NCBI GenBank assembly: GCA_900542375.1
Contig: UQNI01000039.1
Span: forward strand, 1 to 19,726
Length of the DNA stretch: 19,726 nt
Reading direction: 5' to 3'
DNA from: an uncultured Oscillospiraceae bacterium
GTDB lineage: Bacteria; Bacillota; Clostridia; Oscillospirales; Acutalibacteraceae
In this document: positions 1 through 8,399 of the stretch, in pieces
How positions within the stretch are numbered: position 1 is the stretch's first letter
Layout: the number at the start of each line of letters is the position of its first letter
Notes under the pieces: generated by a model
What the model saw: only the letters and a program-made list of their open reading frames with translations
Told to the model about the DNA's origin: nothing
Database searches by the model: none
Program-made: the position numbers and the translations under genes

Positions 1-1364
1 TTATCACTTTTTAAAGCGCGCTCCACTAATATTGACCAGCCTTCTTTGTTTTCATACCCGGTCAGTGCACGTTGAACTGCATATACCATATCGCCGCTGT
101 TATAATTTTGAAAGGTAAATCCATTACCGTTGCCGTCGCCGCTGTCTTGAATGGAGTCTTTTAATCCTCCTGTTTCTCTTACTACAGGGATAGAACCATA
201 ACGTAATGCAATCATTTGAGATAATCCGCAAGGTTCACTTCTGGATGGCATCAAGAAAATGTCTGAACCGGCATAAATTTTGCGTGATAATTCCGGTACA
301 AATCCTTGACATGCGACCAATCTTCCCGGATATTTATCCTGCATATTGCGGAAGAAAGATTCATATTCAAAATCACCTGACCCTAAAATCACAAATTGGA
401 CATGGTTGCTGCACATGATTTGGTCCAATCCTTCAATGACCAAGTCCAACCCTTTGGCGGATACCATGCGGGTAACCATACCAATCAATGGAATATCCGG
501 ATTTTGCTCCAACCCGAGACGCTCCTGCAACTTTTGTTTGTTTACAGTTTTTCCTTCGGGATGTGCAGCGCTGTAAGGAGCATAAATATCCGAATCTGTT
601 TCAGGGTCATAGTTTTTGGTATCAATACCGTTTAGAATGCCTGAGAGCTTCCAGGAGCGTTCTTTTAAGATACCATCCAGTTTATATGAGAACCATGGGT
701 CCATAATCTCCTGAGCGTATGTAGGGCTTACGGTAGATACCCAATTGGAGCATTCAACTGCACCTTTGAGCAAATTAACGCAGTCATCATATTCTACCAA
801 GGAGGTTGCTTCTTTTGGAATCCCCAATACATCTGTCAATACCTCAAGGCCATATTTGCCTTGATACTGAATGTTGTGAATGGTCATCAATGTTTTCATG
901 TTTTGATAAAATTCCTGATGTCCATAAAACAGATGGTAATAAATAGGTACCAGGGCAGTTTGCCAGTCATTACAGTGAATGATGTTTGGCTGGAAATCTA
1001 TAAAAGGCAACATTTCTAAAACAGCCCTGGAGAAAAATGCAAAACGTTCTGCGTCATCAAAATGACCGTAAATACCGCTTCGTTTAAAGTAATATTGATT
1101 GTCTATAAAATAATAAATAACACCGCCGTATCTTGCTTCAAATACACCACAATACTGACGTCTCCAAGCAACCGGAACAGAAAGGCTGGTGACAAATTTC
1201 ATTTCATCACGCAAATGCTGTGGAATATCTTCATAAAGCGGCATTACAATTCTGCAGCCAATCAAACGCTGGCGCAAAGCCTGCGGTAAGGAACCTGCAA
1301 CATCTCCCAAACCGCCGGTTGCAATATAGGGAAGCGCTTCGCTTGTACAATATAAAACTTTCAT
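1..1364 (-). CDS. glgA: Glycogen synthase (ADP-glucose type), 3' end missing
   Basis: GlgA transfers glucose from ADP-glucose to the growing alpha-1,4-glucan in the cytoplasm. The frame is open from ATG at 1364 to the left edge (454 codons), so only about 20-25 C-terminal residues of a roughly 475-residue enzyme are missing. It starts MKVLYCTSEALPYIATGGLG, a GT5 N-terminus with the T-G-G-L loop at residues 16-19. The C-terminal Rossmann half holds PSRSEPCGLSQ and the VVRETGGLKDS motif typical of the family's nucleotide-sugar site. Position 15, lysine in E. coli GlgA (KTGGL), is alanine here. It is the last visible gene of the glgBCDA operon, 30 bp after glgD. The nearest Shine-Dalgarno-like AAAGG lies about 14 nt from the ATG, which is far, so coupling to glgD translation is possible. 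The identification is firm. Confidence 0.96.
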   Translation of the reverse strand, partial: MKVLYCTSEALPYIATGGLGDVAGSLPQALRQRLIGCRIVMPLYEDIPQHLRDEMKFVTSLSVPVAWRRQYCGVFEARYGGVIYYFIDNQYYFKRSGIYGHFDDAERFAFFSRAVLEMLPFIDFQPNIIHCNDWQTALVPIYYHLFYGHQEFYQNMKTLMTIHNIQYQGKYGLEVLTDVLGIPKEATSLVEYDDCVNLLKGAVECSNWVSTVSPTYAQEIMDPWFSYKLDGILKERSWKLSGILNGIDTKNYDPETDSDIYAPYSAAHPEGKTVNKQKLQERLGLEQNPDIPLIGMVTRMVSAKGLDLVIEGLDQIMCSNHVQFVILGSGDFEYESFFRNMQDKYPGRLVACQGFVPELSRKIYAGSDIFLMPSRSEPCGLSQMIALRYGSIPVVRETGGLKDSIQDSGDGNGNGFTFQNYNSGDMVYAVQRALTGYENKEGWSILVERALKSD

Positions 1365-1394
1365 GTTACTATCACATGCCTTTCTATTTGGTAT

Positions 1395-2513
1395 CTATAC
1401 AATGCTGCCTTTGCTGATGAAAACAGGGTAAGTATCTGTACCCATGAAAGAGCGTCCGTCTTGTATCATAACATCTTTATCTGTAATTACATTTTGTAAG
1501 TTACAGTCAGTGCCGACACAAGTATCCTGCATAATGACACAATTTTTCAGTTTTGCGCCTTTTGCAATTTTTACACCGCGGAATAAAATACTGTTTTGTA
1601 CTTCGCCTTCAATCACGCATCCATCTGCGATTAAGGATTGATTCACATTGGAACCAAGTCCGTATCTTGCGGGCATGTCATCTCTCACTTTAGTGTAAAT
1701 TGGTTTATCAGGCTGAAACAACTGTGTTTTCACATCAGGATTTAATAAATCCATATTGGCTTGGAAATAATCCTGTGTGGAACAAATTACTTTGGAATAA
1801 CCTTTAAATTCATAACAATAAAAACGATATTGAAACATATTGCGCTGAATAAAATCACGGTTAAAATTATACATGTTTCTGCTGACGCAGTCTTCTATTA
1901 ATTCAATTAATAGGGGACGATTAATGACATACATGTTCAATCCATAATTACATGGACCGTCCACTTTTGGATGAATCAGCATATCGCGCAATGCGCCGTT
2001 TTCTTTTACGCTGTATACAGTAGGTTCGCTCATATGCTGCGGAATGATGCCATGCTGATACACCGCAGTAATATCTGCTTGATTGTGTATATGTGTTTCC
2101 ACTACATCGTGATAGGGAATATTACAGACAATATCACAGTCGCTGAGCAAAACATAATCTTCTTTTGATGTTACCAAAAAATGACGAATGGATTCCAACG
2201 CTTCAATACGGCTGTTGGATATATCCTGGTCTTGCTTTCCAAAAGGAGGAAGAAAGAAAAGACCGTCGCGTTTACGGGATAAATCCCATGCTTTTCCCGA
2301 ACCGAGATGATCCATTAAAGATTGGAAGTTACTTTTTGTCACAACGCCAACTTTACTGATACCCGAATTTACCATATTGGAAAGAGGAAAATCAATTAAG
2401 CGGTATCTGCCGCCGAAAGGAACGGAAGCTATGGTACGTCTTTCTGTCAGTTCACGAATTTTATCATCATGTACATTAGAAAATAAAACACCTACAACAT
2501 TATTGCCGCGCAT
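1395..2513 (-). CDS. glgD: GlgD, glucose-1-phosphate adenylyltransferase regulatory subunit
   Basis: This is a GlgC paralogue found in Firmicutes, thought to pair with GlgC and modulate ADP-glucose pyrophosphorylase. The product is 372 aa if started at ATG 2513 (MRGNNVVGVLF), which has AAAGGAGG 9 nt upstream; a longer frame to 2543 exists but has no such site. The fold is kept: PFGGRYRLIDFPLSN near the N-terminus and a C-terminal left-handed beta-helix with hexapeptide-like repeats (GCVIEGEVQNSILFRGVKI). The nucleotide-binding GGxGxRL loop of GlgC is replaced by LFSNVHDDKIRELTERR, so it is probably not catalytic alone. Its start follows the glgC stop with one base between, and its ribosome binding site lies inside glgC, a sign of tight coupling and a fixed subunit ratio. 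Confidence 0.95.
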   Translation of the reverse strand: MRGNNVVGVLFSNVHDDKIRELTERRTIASVPFGGRYRLIDFPLSNMVNSGISKVGVVTKSNFQSLMDHLGSGKAWDLSRKRDGLFFLPPFGKQDQDISNSRIEALESIRHFLVTSKEDYVLLSDCDIVCNIPYHDVVETHIHNQADITAVYQHGIIPQHMSEPTVYSVKENGALRDMLIHPKVDGPCNYGLNMYVINRPLLIELIEDCVSRNMYNFNRDFIQRNMFQYRFYCYEFKGYSKVICSTQDYFQANMDLLNPDVKTQLFQPDKPIYTKVRDDMPARYGLGSNVNQSLIADGCVIEGEVQNSILFRGVKIAKGAKLKNCVIMQDTCVGTDCNLQNVITDKDVMIQDGRSFMGTDTYPVFISKGSIV

Positions 2514-2514
2514 A

Positions 2515-3732
2515 TTATATTTCCTCCTTTTGGTCGTCTGCATCTAACATGGTTTTGGGAGGAATTACTGTGTTAGGTGCTACAATATAGCCGCCGCCTA
2601 CTACAGTTAAACCCCACTGCTCTAAATTTTCCATATCCTCGGGTCGTTTTCCCACTTCAGCATTTGCTTTTATAACAGCTTGTTCTCCTATAATTGCATA
2701 TTGTACCGCTGCGCCTTCTTCTATTTTTGCACCCGGCATAATAATGGAATCACGGACGACTGCGCCTTTTCCGATGGTAACATCCTCAAATACAATGGAG
2801 GAATCCAATGCTCCGTAAATATCGCAGCCTTCTGCAATTAAAGCGTTTTGTACATGTGCTTCATTGGAAATATAATGAGGAGGGAGTGTTGGATTACGAG
2901 AATAAATTTTCCAGCTTTCATCGCTTAAATCCAGAGGGACTTTTGGATTGAGCAAGTCCATATTGGATTCCCATAAACTATCAATGGTGCCTACGTCTTT
3001 CCAATAACCTGAAAATTCATAAGCCATCATTTTTTCTCCTGCCCCCAGCATTGCGGGTAAAACATCTCCGCCAAAGTCATTGCTGGAATTTGGGTTTGCT
3101 TCATCTTCAGTTAGGTACTTACGTAATTTATCCCAGCTGAATACATAAATTCCCATAGATGCTTTGTTGCTCTTAGGCTGTTTTGGTTTTTCGTCAAATT
3201 CGTAAATGGTTCCGTCTTCGTATGTATTTAAAATGCCAAATCGGGAAGCTTCTTCCATAGGAACTTCTATTTCCGCAATGGTACATGCTGCGTGATGCTC
3301 TTTGTGGAACGCTACCATTTTGGAATAATCCATTTTATAAATGTGGTCGCCTGATAAAATAACGACGTAATCCGGATGATATCGTTCAATAAAATTGATA
3401 TTTTGATAAATTGCATTTGCGGTTCCTTTGTACCAATCGGAACCGTCAATGTGCTGATAGGGAGGAAGAACATGTACACCGGCATCCAGACGGTCTAAGT
3501 CCCAAGGCTGTCCGCTGCCGATATAATCATTTAATATCAGCGGTTGATATTGTGTTAAAACACCTACGGTTTCAATGCCGGAATTGATACAGTTAGACAG
3601 TGGGAAATCTATAATACGGTATTTTCCGCCATAAGGAACCGCCGGTTTGGCAAGTTTTTTTGTCAATACTCCTAATCTGCTGCCTTGTCCGCCTGCAAGC
3701 AGCATGGCAACTACTTCTTGTTTTGGTAACAT
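2515..3732 (-). CDS. glgC: Glucose-1-phosphate adenylyltransferase (ADP-glucose pyrophosphorylase)
   Basis: GlgC makes ADP-glucose from glucose-1-phosphate and ATP, the committed step of bacterial glycogen synthesis. The protein is 405 aa, near the family norm. Residues 14-20 are GGQGSRL (nucleotide loop), followed by KPAVPYGGKYRIIDFPLSN, the SGDHIYKMDY metal/sugar region and EKPKQPKSNKASMGIYVF. The C-terminus is a beta-helix of hexapeptide repeats (EGCDIYGALDSSIVFEDVTI) involved in allostery and assembly. Two ATGs are possible: 3738 touches the AAGGAGGA site directly, whereas 3732 sits 7 nt past GGAGG, so 3732 is preferred. It lies 37 bp after glgB and one base before glgD in the same operon. 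Confidence 0.97.
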   Translation of the reverse strand: MLPKQEVVAMLLAGGQGSRLGVLTKKLAKPAVPYGGKYRIIDFPLSNCINSGIETVGVLTQYQPLILNDYIGSGQPWDLDRLDAGVHVLPPYQHIDGSDWYKGTANAIYQNINFIERYHPDYVVILSGDHIYKMDYSKMVAFHKEHHAACTIAEIEVPMEEASRFGILNTYEDGTIYEFDEKPKQPKSNKASMGIYVFSWDKLRKYLTEDEANPNSSNDFGGDVLPAMLGAGEKMMAYEFSGYWKDVGTIDSLWESNMDLLNPKVPLDLSDESWKIYSRNPTLPPHYISNEAHVQNALIAEGCDIYGALDSSIVFEDVTIGKGAVVRDSIIMPGAKIEEGAAVQYAIIGEQAVIKANAEVGKRPEDMENLEQWGLTVVGGGYIVAPNTVIPPKTMLDADDQKEEI

Positions 3733-3769
3733 ATTCATTCCTCCTTGATGTATGCGTTTTGCTGCCGGA

Positions 3770-5791
3770 TTAATCCGCTTTTTTCTTCGTTTTCTTATCT
3801 GTTGTTTTCGTTTTTTTGTCTGCTGTTTTTCTCGCAGTTTTCGTTACTTTGGTTGGTGTTTTGTCTGTATGTGCAGCCGCTTTGGTCTGTTTGCGGCGTT
3901 TGCATTTTAAATAAATAACGGATAGCGGTGGCAAGGTAAGCGGAATACATTGCTCAAAGCCATGCATAGGTTCATCCAAGGTTTTGATTGCATTTCCATT
4001 TGTAATACCGTTTCCGCCAAATTCTTCCGCATCTGTTGTAAAGACTTCTTCATACGTGCCTGCAAATGGTACGCCAATACAGTAATGCTCTCGTTGTACG
4101 GGTACAAAGTTACATACGGCAATGATTTCGTGGCCGCTTTTATCAATTCTGCGGAATGCAATGACACTTTGTTCATTGTCATCGTGAGCAATCCAGGAAA
4201 AGCCTTCCCAAGAAAAATCAACTTCCCATAAAGAAGGTGTATTCAAATAGAAATGATTTAATGATTGGAAAAAATGCTTTGCTTTTTGGTGAAACGGATA
4301 AGCAAGCAAAAGCCAATCCAATTCCTGCTCATAATTCCATTCAATAAACTGACAAAATTCTGTACCCATAAAGATTAGCTTTTTGCCCGGATGTGCCATC
4401 ATATATCCCATAAAAGCGCGAATACCTGCCAGTTTTTGGTCATTGTCGCCCGGCATTTTATTGATGAGAGAACATTTGCCATGTACCACTTCATCATGAG
4501 AAATGGGTAGAATAAAGTTTTCTGAAAATGCATAAAAAAACGAGAATGTCAGTTTGTCGTGACTACCTTTTCTGAATAATGGGTCAAGGCTCATATAACT
4601 GAGCATATCGTTCATCCAGCCCATATTCCATTTGTAATTAAAACCAAGGCCGCCGCAGTAAGTAGGTTTAGATACCATGGGCCAAGAAGTGGATTCTTCA
4701 GCAATCATCATAACGGTTGGGAAAAGCTCAAACACGACTTCGTTTAATTTTTGCAGAAATGCAACCGCTTCTAAGTTTTCTTTTCCGCCAAATTTGTTTG
4801 GAACCCATTGTCCGTCTTCACGGCTGTAATCCAAATAAAGCATGGAGGCAACCGCATCGACGCGGAAGCCGTCAATATGAAATTCTTTCAGCCAAAAAAC
4901 AGCGCTGGAAATCAAAAAGTTCACTACTTCTGTTTTTCCGTAATCAAATACCAAAGTGCCCCAATCGCTGTGTTCTCCTTTTCTGGGGTCGGCGTATTCA
5001 TAGCAGGCAGTACCGTCAAAACGGGCAAGTCCGCTTTCGTCCTTCGGAAAATGCGCCGGAACCCAGTCCATAATCACACCAATACCCGCTTGGTGGCATC
5101 TGTCTACAAATTTCATGAATTCTTTTGGTTCCCCGTAACGGGAAGTAGGTGCAAAATATCCGGTGACTTGGTATCCCCAAGAGCCGTCATACGGATATTC
5201 GGTGATAGGCATTAATTCAATATGGGTATAACCCATTTCTTTCATGTATGGAATTAACTCGTCCGCAATTTTCTCATAAGAGAATACATGTCCGTCTTGA
5301 TAGCGTTTCCAGGAACCCAAATGTATTTCATAGATATTGACAGGTTGTTCATAGTGCGGGTGTTTTTCTTTTTTCTTGTACCAATCGGAATCGTTCCATC
5401 GGTATCCTGAAAGGTCGTAGTATTTGGAGGCTGTTCCCGGTCTTGTCTCAAAATGGTGTGCGTAAGGGTCACTTTTATAAATGAAATTGCCATTGTCGTC
5501 TTCGATTAAAAACTTGTAAGTTTCAAACTGAGCAAATTCAAACGGCAGCGTACATTCCCATACACCGTCACTGATTTTTTCCATAGGATGCGCAGAGGAA
5601 TTCCACTCATTAAAATCTCCAACAATAGAAGCGGAAACGGCATTTGGAGCCCAAACACGGCATACCATTCCCTGAGCGCCGTCTGTTATAGTTTTATGTA
5701 CTCCTAAGAACTCATATGCATATGGATTGGTTCCTTGATGAAATAACTGTAACGGGATTTGATTTTTTTCTTGATTGTTGATATTTTTCAC
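3770..5791 (-). CDS. glgB: 1,4-alpha-glucan branching enzyme with lysine-rich tail
   Basis: GlgB cuts alpha-1,4 chains and re-attaches them as alpha-1,6 branches. The 673 aa protein has an N-terminal CBM48 domain (roughly 20-115), then the GH13 barrel: YEIHLGSWKR (154-163), region I VIMDWVPAHF (239-248), region II GFRVDAV with nucleophile D312, region III IAEEST with acid/base E365, and region IV SHDEVVHGKCS with D433. The enzyme should end near ILEC-like VIYLKCKRRK; instead about 45 residues follow (629-673) containing 16 lysines and 3 arginines, with threonine and short repeats such as ADKKTK and TDKKTK. The start is GTG at 5791, with AGGGAG 9 nt upstream. It is the first gene of glgBCDA. 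The identification is firm; the tail has no known role. Confidence 0.96.
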   Translation of the reverse strand: MKNINNQEKNQIPLQLFHQGTNPYAYEFLGVHKTITDGAQGMVCRVWAPNAVSASIVGDFNEWNSSAHPMEKISDGVWECTLPFEFAQFETYKFLIEDDNGNFIYKSDPYAHHFETRPGTASKYYDLSGYRWNDSDWYKKKEKHPHYEQPVNIYEIHLGSWKRYQDGHVFSYEKIADELIPYMKEMGYTHIELMPITEYPYDGSWGYQVTGYFAPTSRYGEPKEFMKFVDRCHQAGIGVIMDWVPAHFPKDESGLARFDGTACYEYADPRKGEHSDWGTLVFDYGKTEVVNFLISSAVFWLKEFHIDGFRVDAVASMLYLDYSREDGQWVPNKFGGKENLEAVAFLQKLNEVVFELFPTVMMIAEESTSWPMVSKPTYCGGLGFNYKWNMGWMNDMLSYMSLDPLFRKGSHDKLTFSFFYAFSENFILPISHDEVVHGKCSLINKMPGDNDQKLAGIRAFMGYMMAHPGKKLIFMGTEFCQFIEWNYEQELDWLLLAYPFHQKAKHFFQSLNHFYLNTPSLWEVDFSWEGFSWIAHDDNEQSVIAFRRIDKSGHEIIAVCNFVPVQREHYCIGVPFAGTYEEVFTTDAEEFGGNGITNGNAIKTLDEPMHGFEQCIPLTLPPLSVIYLKCKRRKQTKAAAHTDKTPTKVTKTARKTADKKTKTTDKKTKKKAD

Positions 5792-5832
5792 AATATATAA
5801 CTCCCTTTCGCATCCTATATTCGTCTAATTTA

Positions 5833-5860
5833 ATGATAGCATAAATTTTGGAAATTTCAA
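5833..5860 (-). promoter_or_regulatory. Probable proximal glg promoter (sigma-A type)
   Basis: Read on the minus strand, TTGAAA (5860-5855) is separated by 16 bp from TATCAT (5838-5833), which is preceded by TGC, an extended -10. It lies about 42-70 bp before the glgB GTG start. No transcription start is known; this is read from consensus matching only. Confidence 0.55.
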
Positions 5861-5903
5861 GGATTTTGGTGCTATTATCCTAAAAATTATTTTTGATATT
5901 CGG

Positions 5904-5939
5904 CAATGTTAAGAAAATATGCACAAAAATTTAACATTG
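5904..5939. promoter_or_regulatory. 9-bp dyad between the two putative glg promoters
   Basis: CAATGTTAA (5904-5912) and TTAACATTG (5931-5939) are perfect inverted copies separated by 18 bp. The dyad sits upstream of the proximal glg promoter and downstream of the distal one, in the divergent region between glgB and the symporter gene. There is no T-run, so it is not a terminator; an operator is possible but unproven. Confidence 0.35.
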
Positions 5940-5983
5940 TTATTGTTCTATCGCACATCCATAATTCAAAGCAGTAAGTTCAA

Positions 5984-5992
5984 ATTATAGCA
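5984..5992 (-). promoter_or_regulatory. Possible distal extended -10 promoter for glg
   Basis: On the minus strand this reads TGC followed by a perfect TATAAT (5989-5984). It shares the context TTATGCTAT with the proximal promoter. No good -35 element is present at normal spacing, which an extended -10 promoter can tolerate. It is a weak call. Confidence 0.35.
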
Positions 5993-6046
5993 TAAGGCAA
6001 CTGTTGATATTTGTAACAATTTCATTTTCAAAAGAAGAGAATTTGG

Positions 6047-6074
6047 CTTTCACGTTTTATGTTTATGGTGAAAG
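6047..6074. promoter_or_regulatory. 7-bp inverted repeat upstream of the symporter gene
   Basis: CTTTCAC (6047-6053) and GTGAAAG (6068-6074) are perfect inverted copies around a 14-bp AT-rich spacer, 69 bp before the symporter start. It could be an operator for that gene. No convincing -35/-10 pair was found on the plus strand here; TACAAT at 6100-6105 is the best -10 candidate. Confidence 0.25.
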
Positions 6075-6142
6075 ATACATGAAATAGATACTGCGAGAAT
6101 ACAATCTAATAAGATTAATGGAAAAGAAAGGCGGTTGAAAGG

Positions 6143-7516
6143 TTGTTGCAGGTGATAGAAAAAGTAAATCATTTTATACAACCTATTCTATGGGGCTGGC
6201 CTGTATTAATATGTATTTTGCTTGCGGGAATTTTATTTACCGTTAGGCTGCGTTTTTTTCAATTTACAAAAATAGGTTTATGGATGAAACTCACCTTTGC
6301 CGGTATGTTTCGGAGAAAAAAACAAAGCAATGACGGCATTTCTCCCTTTCAGGCACTGACAACAGCATTGGCAGGTTCCATAGGTACGGGCAATATTGTG
6401 GGTGTAGCAACTGCGCTGACACTTGGAGGTCCCGGCGCAATCTTTTGGATGTGGATTTCAGCCCTATTGGGAATGATGACCATATATGCGGAAACAGTAC
6501 TTGGTATGAAATATCGAAAAAAAGATAAGAACGGAAAATGGCTTGGCGGCGCCATGTATTACATAGAATACGGATTAAAATGCAAACCGCTTGCCATTGT
6601 ATTCGCCATTGCCTGCGTACTGGCTTCCTTTGGAATGGGAAATATGGCGCAGGCAAATGCAATTGGCGGAGCCTTACGGGATAGCTTTGGCGTAAATACT
6701 ACAATTACGGGTGTTGTTGTTGCGCTGGTTGTATTTATTGTATTAAGCGGCGGTATCCAGAGAATTGCAAAAGTAACGGAAAAAGTAGTGCCTATTATGG
6801 CGGGTATTTATCTTTTGGCAGGTATCATTGTCATTGCGGTACATGGAACGATGCTTCCAAGTGTGTTTGGTCAAATTTTCTCCGGCGCGTTTAATTTACA
6901 AAGTGCAACAGGGGGCATCAGCGGTTCTGTTATGATGATTGCTCTGCGCAGCGGGGTATCACGGGGAATCTTTACAAATGAGGCAGGATTGGGTTCTTCG
7001 GTCATGGCGCATACGGAAGCGGACTGCAAAGAGCCGGCAGAGCAGGGAATGTGGGGAATTTTTCAGGTCTTTACCGATACCATTGTCATGTGTACCATCA
7101 CAGCTCTTTGTATTTTATGCAGCGGAGCTATGACAACGGGCAAAGATGGCGGTGCACTGAGTACAGCGGCATTTCACACGGTATTTGGAGTATTTGGAGA
7201 CGGTGTTATTTCTGTATCTATTACCTTATTTGCATTTGCAACCATGTTGGGATGGTCTCACTACGGACAATGCGGACTGCGATACTTGTGCGGAGATAAA
7301 TTGTTGATACCGTATCGTATCCTATTTGCTTTTTTTGCAGCAGCCAGCTGCGGCATGGATTTAACATTGGTATGGGACATTTGTGATACGTTAAATGGAT
7401 TTATGGCAATACCAAATTTAGTAGCTATTTTTTTACTATCAAATCAAGTAATAAAAGAAACAAAGGAATATTTAAGCAGAAGAAAAGAACATAACAATTT
7501 AAAACAGCTGGAATAA
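6143..7516 (+). CDS. Sodium:alanine symporter family (AGCS) amino acid transporter
   Basis: Members of this family carry alanine, glycine or glutamine into the cell with Na+ (or H+). The 457 aa frame is strongly hydrophobic with about 10-11 membrane segments. Family signatures are clear: GTGNIVGVATALTLGGPGAI (81-100) then FWMW, GKWLGGAMYYIEYGL (131-145), and GVSRGIFTNEAGLGSS (271-286). There is no ATG start. TTG at 6143 has AAAGGCGG 8 nt upstream, while GTG at 6152 has AAAGG 9 nt upstream; either is possible, changing the product by three residues. The gene stands alone, divergent from glgB and convergent with the regulator downstream, with a terminator at 7538-7571. The substrate cannot be told from sequence, so no gene symbol is given. 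Confidence 0.93.
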   Translation: MLQVIEKVNHFIQPILWGWPVLICILLAGILFTVRLRFFQFTKIGLWMKLTFAGMFRRKKQSNDGISPFQALTTALAGSIGTGNIVGVATALTLGGPGAIFWMWISALLGMMTIYAETVLGMKYRKKDKNGKWLGGAMYYIEYGLKCKPLAIVFAIACVLASFGMGNMAQANAIGGALRDSFGVNTTITGVVVALVVFIVLSGGIQRIAKVTEKVVPIMAGIYLLAGIIVIAVHGTMLPSVFGQIFSGAFNLQSATGGISGSVMMIALRSGVSRGIFTNEAGLGSSVMAHTEADCKEPAEQGMWGIFQVFTDTIVMCTITALCILCSGAMTTGKDGGALSTAAFHTVFGVFGDGVISVSITLFAFATMLGWSHYGQCGLRYLCGDKLLIPYRILFAFFAAASCGMDLTLVWDICDTLNGFMAIPNLVAIFLLSNQVIKETKEYLSRRKEHNNLKQLE

Positions 7517-7537
7517 TCGTGCAGATATTTGCAAATA

Positions 7538-7571
7538 AAAAGGACACTTGTTATAATACAAGTGTCCTTTT
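7538..7571. terminator. Bidirectional intrinsic terminator
   Basis: A perfect 13-bp stem, AAAAGGACACTTG (7538-7550) with CAAGTGTCCTTTT (7559-7571), closes an 8-nt loop. It serves the symporter gene on the plus strand and the convergent regulator on the minus strand; the minus-strand read gives the better U-run. The regulator's stop codon (7572-7570) overlaps the hairpin edge. Confidence 0.9.
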
Positions 7572-8271
7572 AATGATCTTGTTTCTTTTTGATTCCCATT
7601 TTCTGTTCTACGTTTTGAATCAGATTAAATAGGGAAGCTGCAAAAGAAGGATATTTTTTTGTAATGGACTCGGGAGATAAATGGGGAGCTTTTTCTTTTT
7701 CAAGCGGCTCCAAATCCTCTACAGCTTCTCCGCTGATGAGACAAGCCGCATTTGCTTCGGATAGTTCCATAGAAGCATTGGCAAGACCAAAGTGTCTTTT
7801 GTAAGGTGCGGCAAAGAGTCCCTGGGGATTTTTAGGATTGGCAGAATACAGCAAGCGAAAGATTTTATAAATGCTTGTAGATAAAAAAGAAGAGACTTCT
7901 TCTGTCAGTGCATGGTTATTGCATTCTTGTAAAATACCGTAAATGACATGAATGGAGTTCATAATCAATTTTTTATTTAAGGTAGCAATAATGCCTGTTT
8001 TGCGCCTTCCTTTTGATTCCGTGTCTTCCGGTAAATCATCTATTGTGATGGTGGCACCTGAACGGTTTGGAGATCTTCCCAATAAGTAATCACAGGATAC
8101 GTTATAGAAGTTTGCAATTTTTACTACGAATTCCAAGCCACATTCGCGGATTCCCTTTTCATAGTGCGATAACAGCGCTTGGGAAACTTGTAATTCCTCT
8201 GCAGCCTTTTTTTGGCTCAGACCGCGTTCTTTTCGCAACAAAGTAATAATTCGTGGGAATGCGTCGTTCAC
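7570..8271 (-). CDS. XRE-family transcriptional regulator with unknown C-terminal domain
   Basis: This is a 233 aa DNA-binding protein. Residues about 7-65 form a Cro/C1-type helix-turn-helix (ERGLSQKKAAEELQVSQALL then SHYEKG), followed by the common NFYNVSCDYLLGRS segment. The remaining 165 residues are mainly helical, without a motif I recognise. The longer frame begins at ATG 8289, but AAGGGAGGT lies inside that extension, 6-7 nt before GTG 8271, so the GTG is the better start. It is transcribed away from the histidine phosphatase gene from its own good promoter (8329-8357). Two TGTAAAG copies over that promoter might be its own operator sites. The target genes are unknown; the divergent phosphatase gene is the obvious candidate. 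Confidence 0.88.
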   Translation of the reverse strand: MNDAFPRIITLLRKERGLSQKKAAEELQVSQALLSHYEKGIRECGLEFVVKIANFYNVSCDYLLGRSPNRSGATITIDDLPEDTESKGRRKTGIIATLNKKLIMNSIHVIYGILQECNNHALTEEVSSFLSTSIYKIFRLLYSANPKNPQGLFAAPYKRHFGLANASMELSEANAACLISGEAVEDLEPLEKEKAPHLSPESITKKYPSFAASLFNLIQNVEQKMGIKKKQDH

Positions 8272-8328
8272 ATAGGTACCTCCCTTCATCTGATATCATA
8301 GTTTTGAAAACTACTTAACAATATGTAA

Positions 8329-8357
8329 AGTATACAATAAATATAACGCTTTGTAAA
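8329..8357 (-). promoter_or_regulatory. Sigma-A promoter of the XRE regulator gene
   Basis: On the minus strand TTTACA (8357-8352) is separated by exactly 17 bp from TATACT (8334-8329). It lies about 58 bp before the GTG start of the regulator. A direct repeat TGTAAAG occurs at 8324-8330 and 8352-8358, one copy over the -35 and one at the -10 edge. Confidence 0.7.
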
Positions 8358-8399
8358 GACACTATATGTCGTATCTGAGGCAAAAAAGGAGCAAAATAT

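Noticed and set aside
206..706. Overlapping plus-strand frames of 70-79 codons
   Set aside because: They lie antisense inside glgA, have no ribosome sites and no recognisable protein pattern.
3770..3860. Simple-sequence repeat or CRISPR-like array in T-rich DNA
   Set aside because: It is the 3' end of glgB encoding the lysine/threonine tail; there are no regular repeat-spacer units.
4717..5215. Plus-strand frames of 118 and 135 codons
   Set aside because: Both are antisense to the conserved catalytic core of glgB and carry no domain signal.
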